The notes beneath the pieces are model-generated. The model ran no database searches. It was given only the letters and a program-made list of their open reading frames with translations, and was not told where the DNA came from. Positions 35,941 to 44,445 of a DNA stretch of 49,575 nt are shown here, in pieces. How positions within the stretch are numbered: position 1 is the stretch's first letter; each line of letters starts with the position of its first letter. The position numbers and the translations under genes are program-made. Source of the DNA: Candidatus Zixiibacteriota bacterium (GTDB lineage Bacteria > Zixibacteria > MSB-5A5 > GN15 > FEB-12); contig CP070756.1 in NCBI GenBank assembly GCA_020348905.1, positions 2,612,259 through 2,661,833 of the forward strand, read 5' to 3'.

Positions 35941-36399
35941 TTACTGTACGTAATCGATCCAGGCGTCTATCGAAAAGCGATCCGCCAGTTCATTTTTCAG
36001 AATCTTAGCCTCGGCCAGTGTTTCGAATGAACCGATTCGCACCCGATAATAGGTCTGGCCTGCAACGGAAGCCGTTGTCAGGTAAGGTTCATAACCCCGC
36101 TGCACGTATTTATCGATGAGGTATTCAGCGTACACCCGATCTTCGCAGCCGGCCACCTGAACCGTATAGCCTGACCCCATCGGAGCCGATGGCGGCATGT
36201 ACTCGACCTCCTCTCCTACAGCAGAAGCATCGGCCAGGGCCTCCATGGTGTCCGCCGGGGCTTCAACGGTTTCCGCAACCGTATCCTTCTGACCCAGCAT
36301 TTCTTGTTCAAGCTCAGCCGCTTCTTCCTTCTTCTTGGAACAGCCGAAGATTAGCAGAAACATCAGCAGACCCGGTATCACGAATTTATGAAAATTCAT
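35941..36399 (-). CDS. SPOR-domain lipoprotein
   Basis: The 152-residue protein has a lipoprotein signal ([14 protein letters not shown], Cys20), an acidic linker, and a C-terminal SPOR domain ([31 protein letters not shown], then [22 protein letters not shown]). SPOR domains bind denuded peptidoglycan at division septa. The ribosome site GGGAGG lies 5 nt before the ATG. It is divergent from the cysteine synthase gene. Confidence 0.9.
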   Translation of the reverse strand: MNFHKFVIPGLLMFLLIFGCSKKKEEAAELEQEMLGQKDTVAETVEAPADTMEALADASAVGEEVEYMPPSAPMGSGYTVQVAGCEDRVYAEYLIDKYVQRGYEPYLTTASVAGQTYYRVRIGSFETLAEAKILKNELADRFSIDAWIDYVQ

Positions 36400-36530
36400 A
36401 TTACCTCCCGTTCATTTCTATGACGGCGCGTACCCCTGAACTCACGCGCCGGATATGGGTTTTAGGGGATAGTAAAGGCCGCCAAATCACCTTGTCAACT
36501 TTTAATACCGGACTTTTTGGGGAAAATTAT

Positions 36531-36560
36531 TTGTTGAAAATGAGGTTGAAATTGTATAAA
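36531..36560 (+). promoter_or_regulatory. Candidate promoter of the cysteine synthase unit
   Basis: TTGTTG, 18 bp, TATAAA lies 25 nt upstream of the ATG. A second register (TTGAAA, 15 bp) shares the same -10. Confidence 0.45.
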
Positions 36561-36585
36561 ATTTGTAACCATTGAAGGGACACTC

Positions 36586-37572
36586 ATGCGCGTTCACGAG
36601 TCAATATTGGAACTCATCGGCCATACGCCGCTGCTGCGGTTGAAAACAGGAATACCCCCCGATGGCCCGGCCGCCTATGTCAAACTTGAGTTCTGCAACC
36701 CCACCGGTTCACTCAAGGACAGAATCACCTACTACATATTGAAGAAGGCCATGGATGAGGGTCGTCTTAAACCGGGCGATACCGTCATCGACAATACCTC
36801 CGGCAACACCGGTTCCGCATTAGCTATGGTGGCCTCGGTGATGGGACTGAAGTCTATCGTCACAACACCCGAGAAAACCAGTAAAGAGAAAATCGATCTT
36901 ATCAAGTCATATGGTGCAGAAGTCATAATTACACCCGAAGTCGAAGATCATGATGATCCCGAGGGGTTTTTTATGGTCGCCCGGCGGCTCGCCGAAGAAA
37001 ACGGGTACTTTGACCTCAACCAGTATCATAATCAGGATAATGTCGAAGCACATTATATAAGCACCGGTCCGGAGATCTGGGAGGACACCGGTGGCCGCAT
37101 CACCCACTTCGTATGCGGAATTGGCACCGGTGGCTGCTTCTCCGGTGCGGCCCGCTTTTTAAAAGAAAAGAATCGCGACGTACAAAATATCGCGGTTGAC
37201 CCTGAAGGGTCGATATTCGCCGAATACATCAGGCATAACCGCGAAATCAAAGGTTATGCTTACAAGGTGGAAGGGATCGGCTCCGATGTTGTCACCGGGG
37301 CGCTGCACCCGCATCTGGTCGACGAGGTCATCACCGTTTCGGACAAGGATTCATTCAACCGGGCTCGACTGATTGCCCGAACAGAGGGCATTTCGGGCGG
37401 GGGTTCATCCGGCGCGGTCGCCTTTGCCATGGAAAAGATTGCCGCCAACCTGGGGCCGGAAGCTCTGATAGTCGGTATATTTGCCGACGCCGGCATTAGG
37501 TATCTGAGTAAGTGTTACAATGACAACTGGATGCGGCAGCATGGCTATCTGCCGGAAGTGGAGGTTAATTGA
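36586..37572 (+). CDS. Cysteine synthase-type PLP enzyme
   Basis: The 328-residue fold-type II PLP enzyme of the CysK/CysM/CBS group probably makes cysteine from O-acetylserine and sulfide. Lys44 in NPTGSLKDR is the PLP Schiff-base residue, NTSGNTGSALAM binds substrate/PLP phosphate, and GTGGCFSGAARFL is the phosphate loop. The C-terminal SGGGSSGAVAF motif is also present. GAAGGGA lies 6 nt before the ATG. The stop overlaps the possible TTG start of the DUF1573 gene, so the two are coupled. Exact specificity (CysK, CysM or beta-synthase) is not settled. Confidence 0.9.
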   Translation: MRVHESILELIGHTPLLRLKTGIPPDGPAAYVKLEFCNPTGSLKDRITYYILKKAMDEGRLKPGDTVIDNTSGNTGSALAMVASVMGLKSIVTTPEKTSKEKIDLIKSYGAEVIITPEVEDHDDPEGFFMVARRLAEENGYFDLNQYHNQDNVEAHYISTGPEIWEDTGGRITHFVCGIGTGGCFSGAARFLKEKNRDVQNIAVDPEGSIFAEYIRHNREIKGYAYKVEGIGSDVVTGALHPHLVDEVITVSDKDSFNRARLIARTEGISGGGSSGAVAFAMEKIAANLGPEALIVGIFADAGIRYLSKCYNDNWMRQHGYLPEVEVN

Positions 37573-37577
37573 CAGTA

Positions 37578-38258
37578 ATGAGAAAGTCACTTATCACATC
37601 AGTTGCTATCGTGGTGATGGCTCTCAGTGTGCCTTTACAGGGCGAAGACTTTGAATGGGAAGCGTATGATTTCGGGCATGTGGCCATCGACTTTGACATC
37701 TTTCATACCTACGCCTACGTTAACAATACCGATCGTCCGCTAAAGATTCTTGAGGCTGAAGCCAACTGTGATTGTACCACCATCCGTCTACTCGACTCGC
37801 TGCTCGATCCCGGCGATACCGCCTTTATTGAATTGACTTTCAATACCCGGGACTACTACGGCCCGACCTCCAAGTCGTTCACTGTGGTGACTGATAACAC
37901 GGAACTGCCCAAGATGAAGTACTTTTACCTGTCGACCATAGGCCAGTGGTTTCACGGGATGAAGCCAAACCCAATGTCGCTTTTCTTCTTACCGGGAAAG
38001 AAGAGCCAGAAGGTTTTGATCCCCAACAGAGCCTTTGACCGGATCAGGATCAATCAGGTGGAACAGTACGACAGCACCTTTGTCGTCAAAGCAGCAATTG
38101 AATCGGCAGACAAGAGCGATTTCCTCGTGTTGGAGGTCAGCCCGGCTGACAATTTGTCCAAGGGCACGTTTCTAAGCAGCTTCACTGTCGAAATCGAGCT
38201 GGCGGGAGAAGAGAAACCGGCAGTTTTGACCTTTCCGGTCAAGATCGTTAGATACTGA
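37578..38258 (+). CDS. DUF1573 domain protein (Cys-Asp-Cys form), exported
   Basis: The roughly 226-residue exported protein has a signal peptide (LITSVAIVVMALSVPLQG) and a DUF1573 domain: YDFGHVAIDFDIFHTYAYVNNTDRPLKI, then NCDCTT (Cys64-Asp-Cys66) and PGDTAFIELTFNTRD. The C-terminal half is a second beta domain. It is the third DUF1573 protein in the window and keeps both cysteines, unlike the selenocysteine copy. The start is either ATG 37578 or TTG 37569; GGAGG lies 4 nt before the TTG, which overlaps the cysteine synthase stop, so re-initiation is plausible. The role is unknown, but the pairing with a cysteine synthase hints at sulfur or thiol chemistry (inference). Confidence 0.85.
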   Translation: MRKSLITSVAIVVMALSVPLQGEDFEWEAYDFGHVAIDFDIFHTYAYVNNTDRPLKILEAEANCDCTTIRLLDSLLDPGDTAFIELTFNTRDYYGPTSKSFTVVTDNTELPKMKYFYLSTIGQWFHGMKPNPMSLFFLPGKKSQKVLIPNRAFDRIRINQVEQYDSTFVVKAAIESADKSDFLVLEVSPADNLSKGTFLSSFTVEIELAGEEKPAVLTFPVKIVRY

Positions 38259-38291
38259 CCATTCGACGGCGAACAATTTGATTAAAAAAAC

Positions 38292-38319
38292 TTGACAAAA
38301 CAGACGATTATCCGATAAT
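38292..38319 (+). promoter_or_regulatory. Strong candidate promoter for a small RNA
   Basis: TTGACA, 16 bp, GATAAT, followed within 10 nt by a structured, T-tract-ended sequence and no start codon. Confidence 0.65.
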
Positions 38320-38325
38320 TAGATA

Positions 38326-38415
38326 AGGGAGAAAGATTTCCGAGGGTGACTCTCTGCTGTCCCTGGGTAGTTTCCTAGCCCCCTCTACCCAACCAGAGTA
38401 GCGCCCTCTTTTTTT
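38326..38415 (+). ncRNA. Putative structured small RNA, about 90 nt
   Basis: The segment sits between the promoter at 38292-38319 and a T7 run (38409-38415). It folds into a three-part rod: GAGGG/CCCTC (38342-38346 with 38404-38408), ACTCT/AGAGT (38349-38353 with 38395-38399), and TGGGTAG/CTACCCA (38364-38370 with 38385-38391). The 14-nt apical loop is C-rich (TTTCCTAGCCCCCT). No coding frame with a ribosome site is present. It does not match SRP RNA, tmRNA or 6S features that I know. C-rich loops often pair with ribosome sites of target mRNAs, so a trans-acting regulator is one possibility. Ends are estimates. Confidence 0.55.
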
Positions 38416-38440
38416 CAGCAGACCAAATTCATGCAATGAA

Positions 38441-38464
38441 AAAGCCGCCCCGAAAGGCGGCTTT
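38441..38464 (-). terminator. Intrinsic terminator of the ferredoxin gene (bidirectional stem)
   Basis: The stem AAAGCCGCC/GGCGGCTTT with a 6-nt loop ends in a T-run on the minus strand. It also has T residues on the plus side, so it may stop transcripts from both directions. Confidence 0.85.
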
Positions 38465-38496
38465 CACGCTATCTTTTGAGCCTGCTTAAAGCGGCT

Positions 38497-38685
38497 TCAA
38501 CCGGCCTTCTCGATGCAGTCGACCGGGCAGACAGCCACGCACTGAGGGCCATCGTCCTGATCTTCGCACTCGTTACAGGTCTCGGGGTTAATGACGTAGA
38601 TATCACCCTCGGAAATGGATTCTGTTGGGCATTCGGGCAGACAGAGTCCACAGGCGGTGCATTCGTCGTTTATGGCCATTGCCAT
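38497..38685 (-). CDS. 2[4Fe-4S] ferredoxin
   Basis: The 62-residue ferredoxin carries electrons in the cytoplasm. Eight cysteines in two clusters are clear: CTACGLCLPECP and CNECEDQDDGPQCVAVCP, where the second has the longer loop of Allochromatium/Clostridium-like variants. The start is the ATG at 38685, with GGAGG 8 nt before it; an in-frame TTG upstream lies within the leader and is less likely. A terminator and a candidate promoter frame it as a single-gene unit. Confidence 0.94.
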   Translation of the reverse strand: MAMAINDECTACGLCLPECPTESISEGDIYVINPETCNECEDQDDGPQCVAVCPVDCIEKAG

Positions 38686-38730
38686 GGTGCAAGCCTCCAG
38701 CAAATAGGTTCAGTCTTAATTTCGGCGGCT

Positions 38731-38760
38731 AATATACGCACAGGTCAAATGCAATGACAA
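38731..38760 (-). promoter_or_regulatory. Candidate promoter of the ferredoxin gene
   Basis: On the minus strand TTGTCA, 18 bp, TATATT lies about 45 nt upstream of the ATG. Confidence 0.45.
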
Positions 38761-38874
38761 GGAAAAATTTATGGTCAAAAAAATATTTTGTTTTGTGAAC
38801 GTGGCGGCATGCCTGAGGCCGTCCCGATGATGCCGAAGGTCATGTTATAGTGAGGAAACCGGGACAAAAAAAAG

Positions 38875-38946
<72 letters not shown>

Positions 38947-38948
38947 TA

Positions 38949-39026
<78 letters not shown>

Positions 39027-39042
39027 TGCTAAATCCATACGA

Positions 39043-39070
39043 AATATATGGGCAAATCCGGGGTTGTCAA
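39043..39070 (-). promoter_or_regulatory. Candidate promoter for the Gly-Cys tRNA pair
   Basis: On the minus strand TTGACA, 16 bp, TATATT lies 16 nt upstream of the tRNA-Gly 5' end. Confidence 0.65.
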
Positions 39071-39089
39071 CTGAATTTAGATTCGCCCG

Positions 39090-40979
39090 TCAAGGGGCTT
39101 CCGCCGCTCTGCCACGCATCATTGCCTCGGCCTGAGCCTCCACCCGGGGCAGGTACCAGGGTACCAGCCGGGCCAGCCAGTCACGATGAATGGCGGCCTT
39201 ATCATTATTTCCTTCCGCCAGAGCATACTTGTAAAGCCGGGCGTGAGCCATGAAAAGCAACGAGTCGACCGCTATAACCGAATCCAGCAGGGCAACCGAC
39301 CGGTCGTGTTGCTTGGCCACAGCGTAGCTTATCGCCTTATGATATGGAAGATAGATGTATGCCGGTCGGGGTGACACCTCTATCGCCCTGTCAAACAGTT
39401 CTATCGCCCGACGCTGATTGCCCGATCGATAAGACTCAATTCCGGATTTGAAATACTCGACGAAAGCTAACGGATAAGTGGGTCTTTGTGCTGTTTCGAA
39501 TGGCCGGAATTTCTTGAAGGCCAGGCCGAGAACGGCCGACTTCAGGGTCGCCTCTTCCTCATCCAGGACCCACCCGATACCCCGGTAGCACTCGAGAAAC
39601 GACCTGTATAGAAGCAGTGATTTCTCGGCCGGGGCTGAAGGTTTCATGCCGGTTGAGAACATAATGTAATCCGGCTGCAGGCTCAGGATATAGCCGGAGT
39701 TGTACTTGCGTTCCTTCCAGGTCGAGGTCATCCCGACCGCGTGCGGCTCAGGGTGTCTGGCCACCGTAGAATCTGTCAGCCCCAGCATATCTATAATGTG
39801 GTGACCCGGAAGCCGGTATCCGAAAATCCCTATGGTCGACAGGGCAACCGAAAAATTGGTAGGATCGGTGGCAGCCATCCGGTCGGCCAGATAGCCCATC
39901 TTGTGGGTAAAGGCTCTCTCAAGCATGTTGTATTCCAGCACGAACTTGCGGGGCAGCGCAAATGTCCCGACAAGCAGCAGAACGGCCGACAATACGATCG
40001 CGGCCATGCGTGGGTTTTTTCTTAACTTGCCAAAGGCAAGCCAGGCTGACCCGGACAGAAGAACAGCATTGACGCCTATCAGCGGCAAAAAGAACCGGTG
40101 GACTTTCAAAACGTCGCCGCCTACTCCCACGATGTAAACCATGTATATAACCGAAAACAGCAGGACTGCCCTGAATCCGGGCGAGATCTTTCGGTAGAAA
40201 AGAAAAGGCACCACCAGCCCGATGCCGTAGAATCCATAATGACCGAGAAAGCGCCCGGTATATTCGAGTCCATCGATAAGCCGGTCAGCAGTCAATGCCG
40301 TTTTCGCATAGAACGGATTCGGAAGTATCGAACCATAATAAAGAAACTTAAAACCCAGCATTGGCAGTAAGACCAACAGTGCCGCTAAAGCACACCCTCC
40401 GGCAAATAGCGGTACGCGCCTGGTTTCAATGGCTTCGATAACCACCAGGATAAAAGCCACCAGGGCTCCTTCGGGACGCAAAAGCACCGCCACCGTCAGG
40501 GTGAAAACCAGCAGCCAGTTTCGCTTCATAAACAGAAACAAAGAGAAGAATGCGAAAAAAGAGAAAGCGGCGGTTTCCAAACCGGCCGGCGACCAGTAGG
40601 CCAGTGATTGATTTATGCCTACCAGGCAGACTGCCACCCATCCGAAAATTGAATCTCTTCCGTGAAAAATCAATTGAGCGACCAGCAGAGTCAGAACGAT
40701 AATGCCCGCACCGAACAGAAACCCGGTGATTTTCGAAACCGCTATGTAGCCAAGGCCCAGGGCCCCCCACAGGATCATGTAAATCACCCAGCCAAAATTC
40801 GTGAAGCCCTCGATCCGTTCGCCTATGTTATACACCAGTCCGTGACCGTCAAGGAAGTTCGCCACGTAGCGATAAGAAATGTAAGCGTCGTCCTGGGTGA
40901 AATTGAGTCCGTAGCAGAAATAGGCGTAAATCAATAGAGCCGGAAGAACCAGCAGGATTGTCTTACGATGCTTTCTCAT
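39090..40979 (-). CDS. GT-C glycosyltransferase with TPR-like tail (copy 2)
   Basis: The roughly 629-residue membrane protein has about ten to twelve TM helices and a soluble C-terminal tail with TPR-like repeats (SYRSGNQRRAIELFDRAIEVSP). The first loop NFTQDDAYISYRYVANFLDG has an acidic DD pair at the expected GT-C catalytic position, and VYNIGERIEGFTNFGW matches AftB-type arabinosyltransferase-like proteins that use polyprenyl-phosphate sugars. The start is the ATG at 40979; the frame stays open 13 codons upstream but lacks a ribosome site. It is a clear paralogue of the gene upstream. The probable role is adding sugars to an envelope polymer; donor and acceptor are unknown. Confidence 0.83.
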   Translation of the reverse strand: MRKHRKTILLVLPALLIYAYFCYGLNFTQDDAYISYRYVANFLDGHGLVYNIGERIEGFTNFGWVIYMILWGALGLGYIAVSKITGFLFGAGIIVLTLLVAQLIFHGRDSIFGWVAVCLVGINQSLAYWSPAGLETAAFSFFAFFSLFLFMKRNWLLVFTLTVAVLLRPEGALVAFILVVIEAIETRRVPLFAGGCALAALLVLLPMLGFKFLYYGSILPNPFYAKTALTADRLIDGLEYTGRFLGHYGFYGIGLVVPFLFYRKISPGFRAVLLFSVIYMVYIVGVGGDVLKVHRFFLPLIGVNAVLLSGSAWLAFGKLRKNPRMAAIVLSAVLLLVGTFALPRKFVLEYNMLERAFTHKMGYLADRMAATDPTNFSVALSTIGIFGYRLPGHHIIDMLGLTDSTVARHPEPHAVGMTSTWKERKYNSGYILSLQPDYIMFSTGMKPSAPAEKSLLLYRSFLECYRGIGWVLDEEEATLKSAVLGLAFKKFRPFETAQRPTYPLAFVEYFKSGIESYRSGNQRRAIELFDRAIEVSPRPAYIYLPYHKAISYAVAKQHDRSVALLDSVIAVDSLLFMAHARLYKYALAEGNNDKAAIHRDWLARLVPWYLPRVEAQAEAMMRGRAAEAP

Positions 40980-41093
40980 GCTATGAGGTAGGCCCGGCGT
41001 TAATACTGACGGTCGCACGTCTTTTCAACTCCCTCGAAATATATCAGTGCGCGTTAGAGTGCCAATCGTATATGCCTCAACTTCCATTCACCG

Positions 41094-42962
41094 TTAAGGT
41101 TTTCGTCCTCCCACAAGAGCTGCCGTTTCCCGTTCCAGCACGGGCACTAACCATGGCACAAAGGCTCTGAACCACCGGCGATGACGATCAGCTTTTTCCC
41201 GCTGATTGGTCAGCACGGCATGCTTATAAAGGACGGCGTTCGCCAGAAACACCATCGAGTCCCGTGCGGCAACCGAGTCAAGCAGTGCGATACCCTCCTG
41301 CTGCCTGTTTAAAAGGATATAGCAGAATCCCAGGTTGTACTCAAGATACACATAAGGTGGCAGCGGAGATACCTCGCGCGCTCTCTGATACGACTGAACC
41401 GCCCGGCCATAGTCACCCGCCATGTAATACTCCATACCTTGCTTGTAGTTCTCGACAAACTCCAATGGGTATTCCGGCACGAGCCGGCCTTCGATATCCT
41501 TGACCCGCTTGAAGACGGAAAAGGTAGGACTGTTCGGAAGCGAAGGATTTACCCAGCCGATTGTGCGATAACTGTCAAGAAACTGGCGGTACAGATGCAG
41601 GGCCATCTCGGCGGGAGCCGACGGTTTGATGTCGGTCGAAAACAGGATATAGTCCGGCTTGAGTCCAAGCAGATAGGCAGAATTGTGCCTGCGCTCTTTC
41701 CACGTCGATGAGGTCCCGGCCACGGGCTGCTCGGAATGTTTCGCGATTGTGGAATCGGTCAAACCAAGCATATCGATAACGCGATGACCGAGCAGATTGT
41801 AGCCAAAGATCCCGATAGTCGGAACCGCTGCCGAAAACCCGGATGTATCAGTGGCTAACATTTGCTTCGAGATGAAATCCATTTTGGAAGTGAGTCCCTT
41901 CTCGAGGTTGTAGTACTGATGTACAAACCTTCGGGGCAGCATATAAGTACCGAACAGCAACGCTACCGATGCGATCAATATTACCGGGCGGCTTGCCCTC
42001 TTCGGTAGTCTGTCCGCGACGAGCCAGACCGCGGTCGAAAGAACAATAGCCGAAATGCCGATCACCGGCAGGAAGAACCGATGAACTTTGAGCACATCCC
42101 CCCCGATCAATACCACGTAGACCATATAGATTACGGTGAACAGCCACACCGGCCGGAAATCACGGGGAAGTCTCCTTTGCATAAACAAAGGCACCAGAAG
42201 ACCCAGTCCGTAGAAGCCATAATGTGAGAAAAACCTCCCACTATATTCCAGGCCGTCCAACAACCTCCCGGCCTCCAGCCCGGTTTTGGCGTAAAACGGG
42301 TTTGGTAATATTGAGCCGTAGTAGTAGAGCTTGAACCCGACATACGGCAATGAGATCAGTAGAGCCAGACTCGCACAACACAACGAATACACCGGCAGAC
42401 GCCGGCGTTCGATGGTTTCGATAACGAGAACAATAAATGCTATCAGCGCCCCTTCCGGACGCAGCAATACGGCGGCCGTCAGGCTGAGAGTCAACAGCCA
42501 CGAACGCTTGAGGTAAAAGTACAAAGACAGCATAGCTGCGAAAGCGAACGCGGCTGTTTCCAGACCGGCCGGGGACCAGTATGCCAACGACTGGTTCAGC
42601 GCTACCAGGTAAACGGCCGGCAGCGCAATAAGATATCCGTGCGAATGACCAACCCGGCGACCGAGCAGAAATGTCAGGACTATTATGCCGCCGCCCAGGA
42701 TAAATCCGGTTACCTTTGATATGACGATGAACGGCGCCCCTAAAGCACCCCAGAAAATCAGGTAGACGATCCAGCCAAAATTGGTGAAGCCTTCAATCCT
42801 CTCCCCCACATTATATACAAGGCCGTGCCCGTCCAGAAAGTTGGCGACGTAACGATACGATATATAAGCGTCGTCCTGCGTGAAGTCCAGCTGACGACAG
42901 AAGTAAGCATAGACAAGCAGGGCCGGCAGAATAAAGAGGATTGTCTTGATATACTTGTTCAA
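41094..42962 (-). CDS. GT-C glycosyltransferase with TPR-like tail (copy 1)
   Basis: The 622-residue tandem paralogue of the gene at 39090 has the same layout: DFTQDDAYISYRYVANFLDG in the first periplasmic loop, VYNVGERIEGFTNFGW, a long run of TM helices, and a C-terminal TPR-like tail (YYMAGDYGRAVQSYQRAREVSP). The start is TTG at 42962 behind GTGGGA, 17 nt after the glgA stop. Similarity to AftB-type membrane glycosyltransferases suggests transfer from a lipid-phosphate sugar. The adjacent sugar-nucleotide genes fit a polysaccharide or glycan role. Confidence 0.83.
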   Translation of the reverse strand: MNKYIKTILFILPALLVYAYFCRQLDFTQDDAYISYRYVANFLDGHGLVYNVGERIEGFTNFGWIVYLIFWGALGAPFIVISKVTGFILGGGIIVLTFLLGRRVGHSHGYLIALPAVYLVALNQSLAYWSPAGLETAAFAFAAMLSLYFYLKRSWLLTLSLTAAVLLRPEGALIAFIVLVIETIERRRLPVYSLCCASLALLISLPYVGFKLYYYGSILPNPFYAKTGLEAGRLLDGLEYSGRFFSHYGFYGLGLLVPLFMQRRLPRDFRPVWLFTVIYMVYVVLIGGDVLKVHRFFLPVIGISAIVLSTAVWLVADRLPKRASRPVILIASVALLFGTYMLPRRFVHQYYNLEKGLTSKMDFISKQMLATDTSGFSAAVPTIGIFGYNLLGHRVIDMLGLTDSTIAKHSEQPVAGTSSTWKERRHNSAYLLGLKPDYILFSTDIKPSAPAEMALHLYRQFLDSYRTIGWVNPSLPNSPTFSVFKRVKDIEGRLVPEYPLEFVENYKQGMEYYMAGDYGRAVQSYQRAREVSPLPPYVYLEYNLGFCYILLNRQQEGIALLDSVAARDSMVFLANAVLYKHAVLTNQREKADRHRRWFRAFVPWLVPVLERETAALVGGRKP

Positions 42963-42978
42963 CTATCCCACGCAGTTT

Positions 42979-44439
42979 TTAACTGTTCGAAAGCTGCTGA
43001 AACAGTTCTTCGTATTTCCTGGCCGACTCATCCCACGAATAATCCCTCCGCATACCCGCTTTCATGATTTTGGTCCAGACCCGCTTCTTGGAGAACACTG
43101 CTATGGCGCGCTCTATGCAGTCAAGCAGGGCTTGTGCGGTGTATTCTTTGAATACAAACCCGGTGCCGGTGCCGTTATGGGGGTCGTAATCGTCAACCGT
43201 ATCCGCCAAACCGCCAACCTCACGGACAATTGGCACGGTTCCATACTTCAGAGAGTACATTTGATTCAAACCGCAGGGTTCAAACTGCGAGGGCATCAGA
43301 AACATGTCACAGGCCGCCTCTATCCAGTGGGCCAGCCCGTCATCGAACGTCAAACAGGCCCGGAGCTTGTCGGGATAGCGTCGCTCAAGGTCTGCAAAAA
43401 GTTCATGATACTTAGTATCGCCGGTCCCCAGCACAATCATCTGCAGATTCATGGCGAACACGGTGTCGGCTATCTCCTCGAATAGATCGAAGCCTTTCTG
43501 ATCGGCCAGGCGAGAAATAATACCGATAAGCGGAGCCCTATCACGGATCGGCAACGAGAAACGGCGAAGCAACTCAACCTTGTTGGCCCTCTTACCGGAC
43601 AAATTGGCCGGGTGGTAATTGTGCGGGATTTTTTTGTCCCGCGACGGCGACCATATGGAATAGTCGACACCGTTCAATATTCCCGTCAGGTCATCCGCGC
43701 GCTGCGTCAGCACTCCGTTCAGACCACAGCCCAACTGTTCCGTCTGAATTTCCTTCGCATATTGCCGGGATACTGTGGTCACCTTGTCAGCATGCATAAT
43801 ACCACCCTTGAGGAAATTCACCTTCCCGTAGAATTCAAAGGGGGCCATGGCAAAAAACTGTTCCGGCGGAAGATCGGTCTTGGAAAAAGTCTCCTCGCCG
43901 AACGCGCCCTGGTAAGCCAGATTATGTATGGTCAGGACCGTTCTGGAACCGGCCAGGGACGGATCGTCTTTGTGGGTGGTCTTCAGATAGGCCGGAATCA
44001 GGGCCGATTGCCAATCGTGAACGTGGATGATATCGGGAGTCCAGTCCAGCGCCCCGACCGCAACCAGCACAGCTTTAGTGAAAAATATGAATCGTTCATC
44101 ATTGTCTGTGTAGTCCTCTCCGAGCGCGTTATCGCGGTAAAGATCCTTCCTGTCGAAAAACCGATCGTTCTTTACGAAGTAATTCACCAGCGGAATTCTC
44201 TTCTCCGCCACGTACTCCAGGGTCAGTGGATATTTTCTGCCCCCGACCAGGACCGGCGAAGACAATTGCTGCTTTCTCACCAGATTGATCTGTATGGTGA
44301 GATTCCGATAGCGCGGAATAAAAACCTTTAGCTCGTGGCCTTTTTTCGCCAGAGCCTTGGGCAGGGCGCCAACAACATCGCCCAAACCCCCGGTTTTCGC
44401 GAACGGAACCGCTTCGGACGATACTACCAGTATCTTCAT
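42979..44439 (-). CDS. glgA: Glycogen synthase (ADP-glucose type)
   Basis: The 486-residue GT5 enzyme elongates alpha-1,4-glucan from ADP-glucose. The N-terminal KILVVSSEAVPFAKTGGLGDVVGALP loop binds the nucleotide sugar (KTGGL motif). Other landmarks are HVHDWQSAL, LTIHNLAYQG, ILNGVDYSIWSP and the C-terminal PSQFEPCGLNQMYSLKYGTVPIV catalytic glutamate region. Length is normal. It lies 6 nt after galT and 16 nt before the GT-C gene, so it belongs to one sugar-metabolism operon. Confidence 0.95.
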   Translation of the reverse strand: MKILVVSSEAVPFAKTGGLGDVVGALPKALAKKGHELKVFIPRYRNLTIQINLVRKQQLSSPVLVGGRKYPLTLEYVAEKRIPLVNYFVKNDRFFDRKDLYRDNALGEDYTDNDERFIFFTKAVLVAVGALDWTPDIIHVHDWQSALIPAYLKTTHKDDPSLAGSRTVLTIHNLAYQGAFGEETFSKTDLPPEQFFAMAPFEFYGKVNFLKGGIMHADKVTTVSRQYAKEIQTEQLGCGLNGVLTQRADDLTGILNGVDYSIWSPSRDKKIPHNYHPANLSGKRANKVELLRRFSLPIRDRAPLIGIISRLADQKGFDLFEEIADTVFAMNLQMIVLGTGDTKYHELFADLERRYPDKLRACLTFDDGLAHWIEAACDMFLMPSQFEPCGLNQMYSLKYGTVPIVREVGGLADTVDDYDPHNGTGTGFVFKEYTAQALLDCIERAIAVFSKKRVWTKIMKAGMRRDYSWDESARKYEELFQQLSNS

Positions 44440-44445
44440 CGAGTG

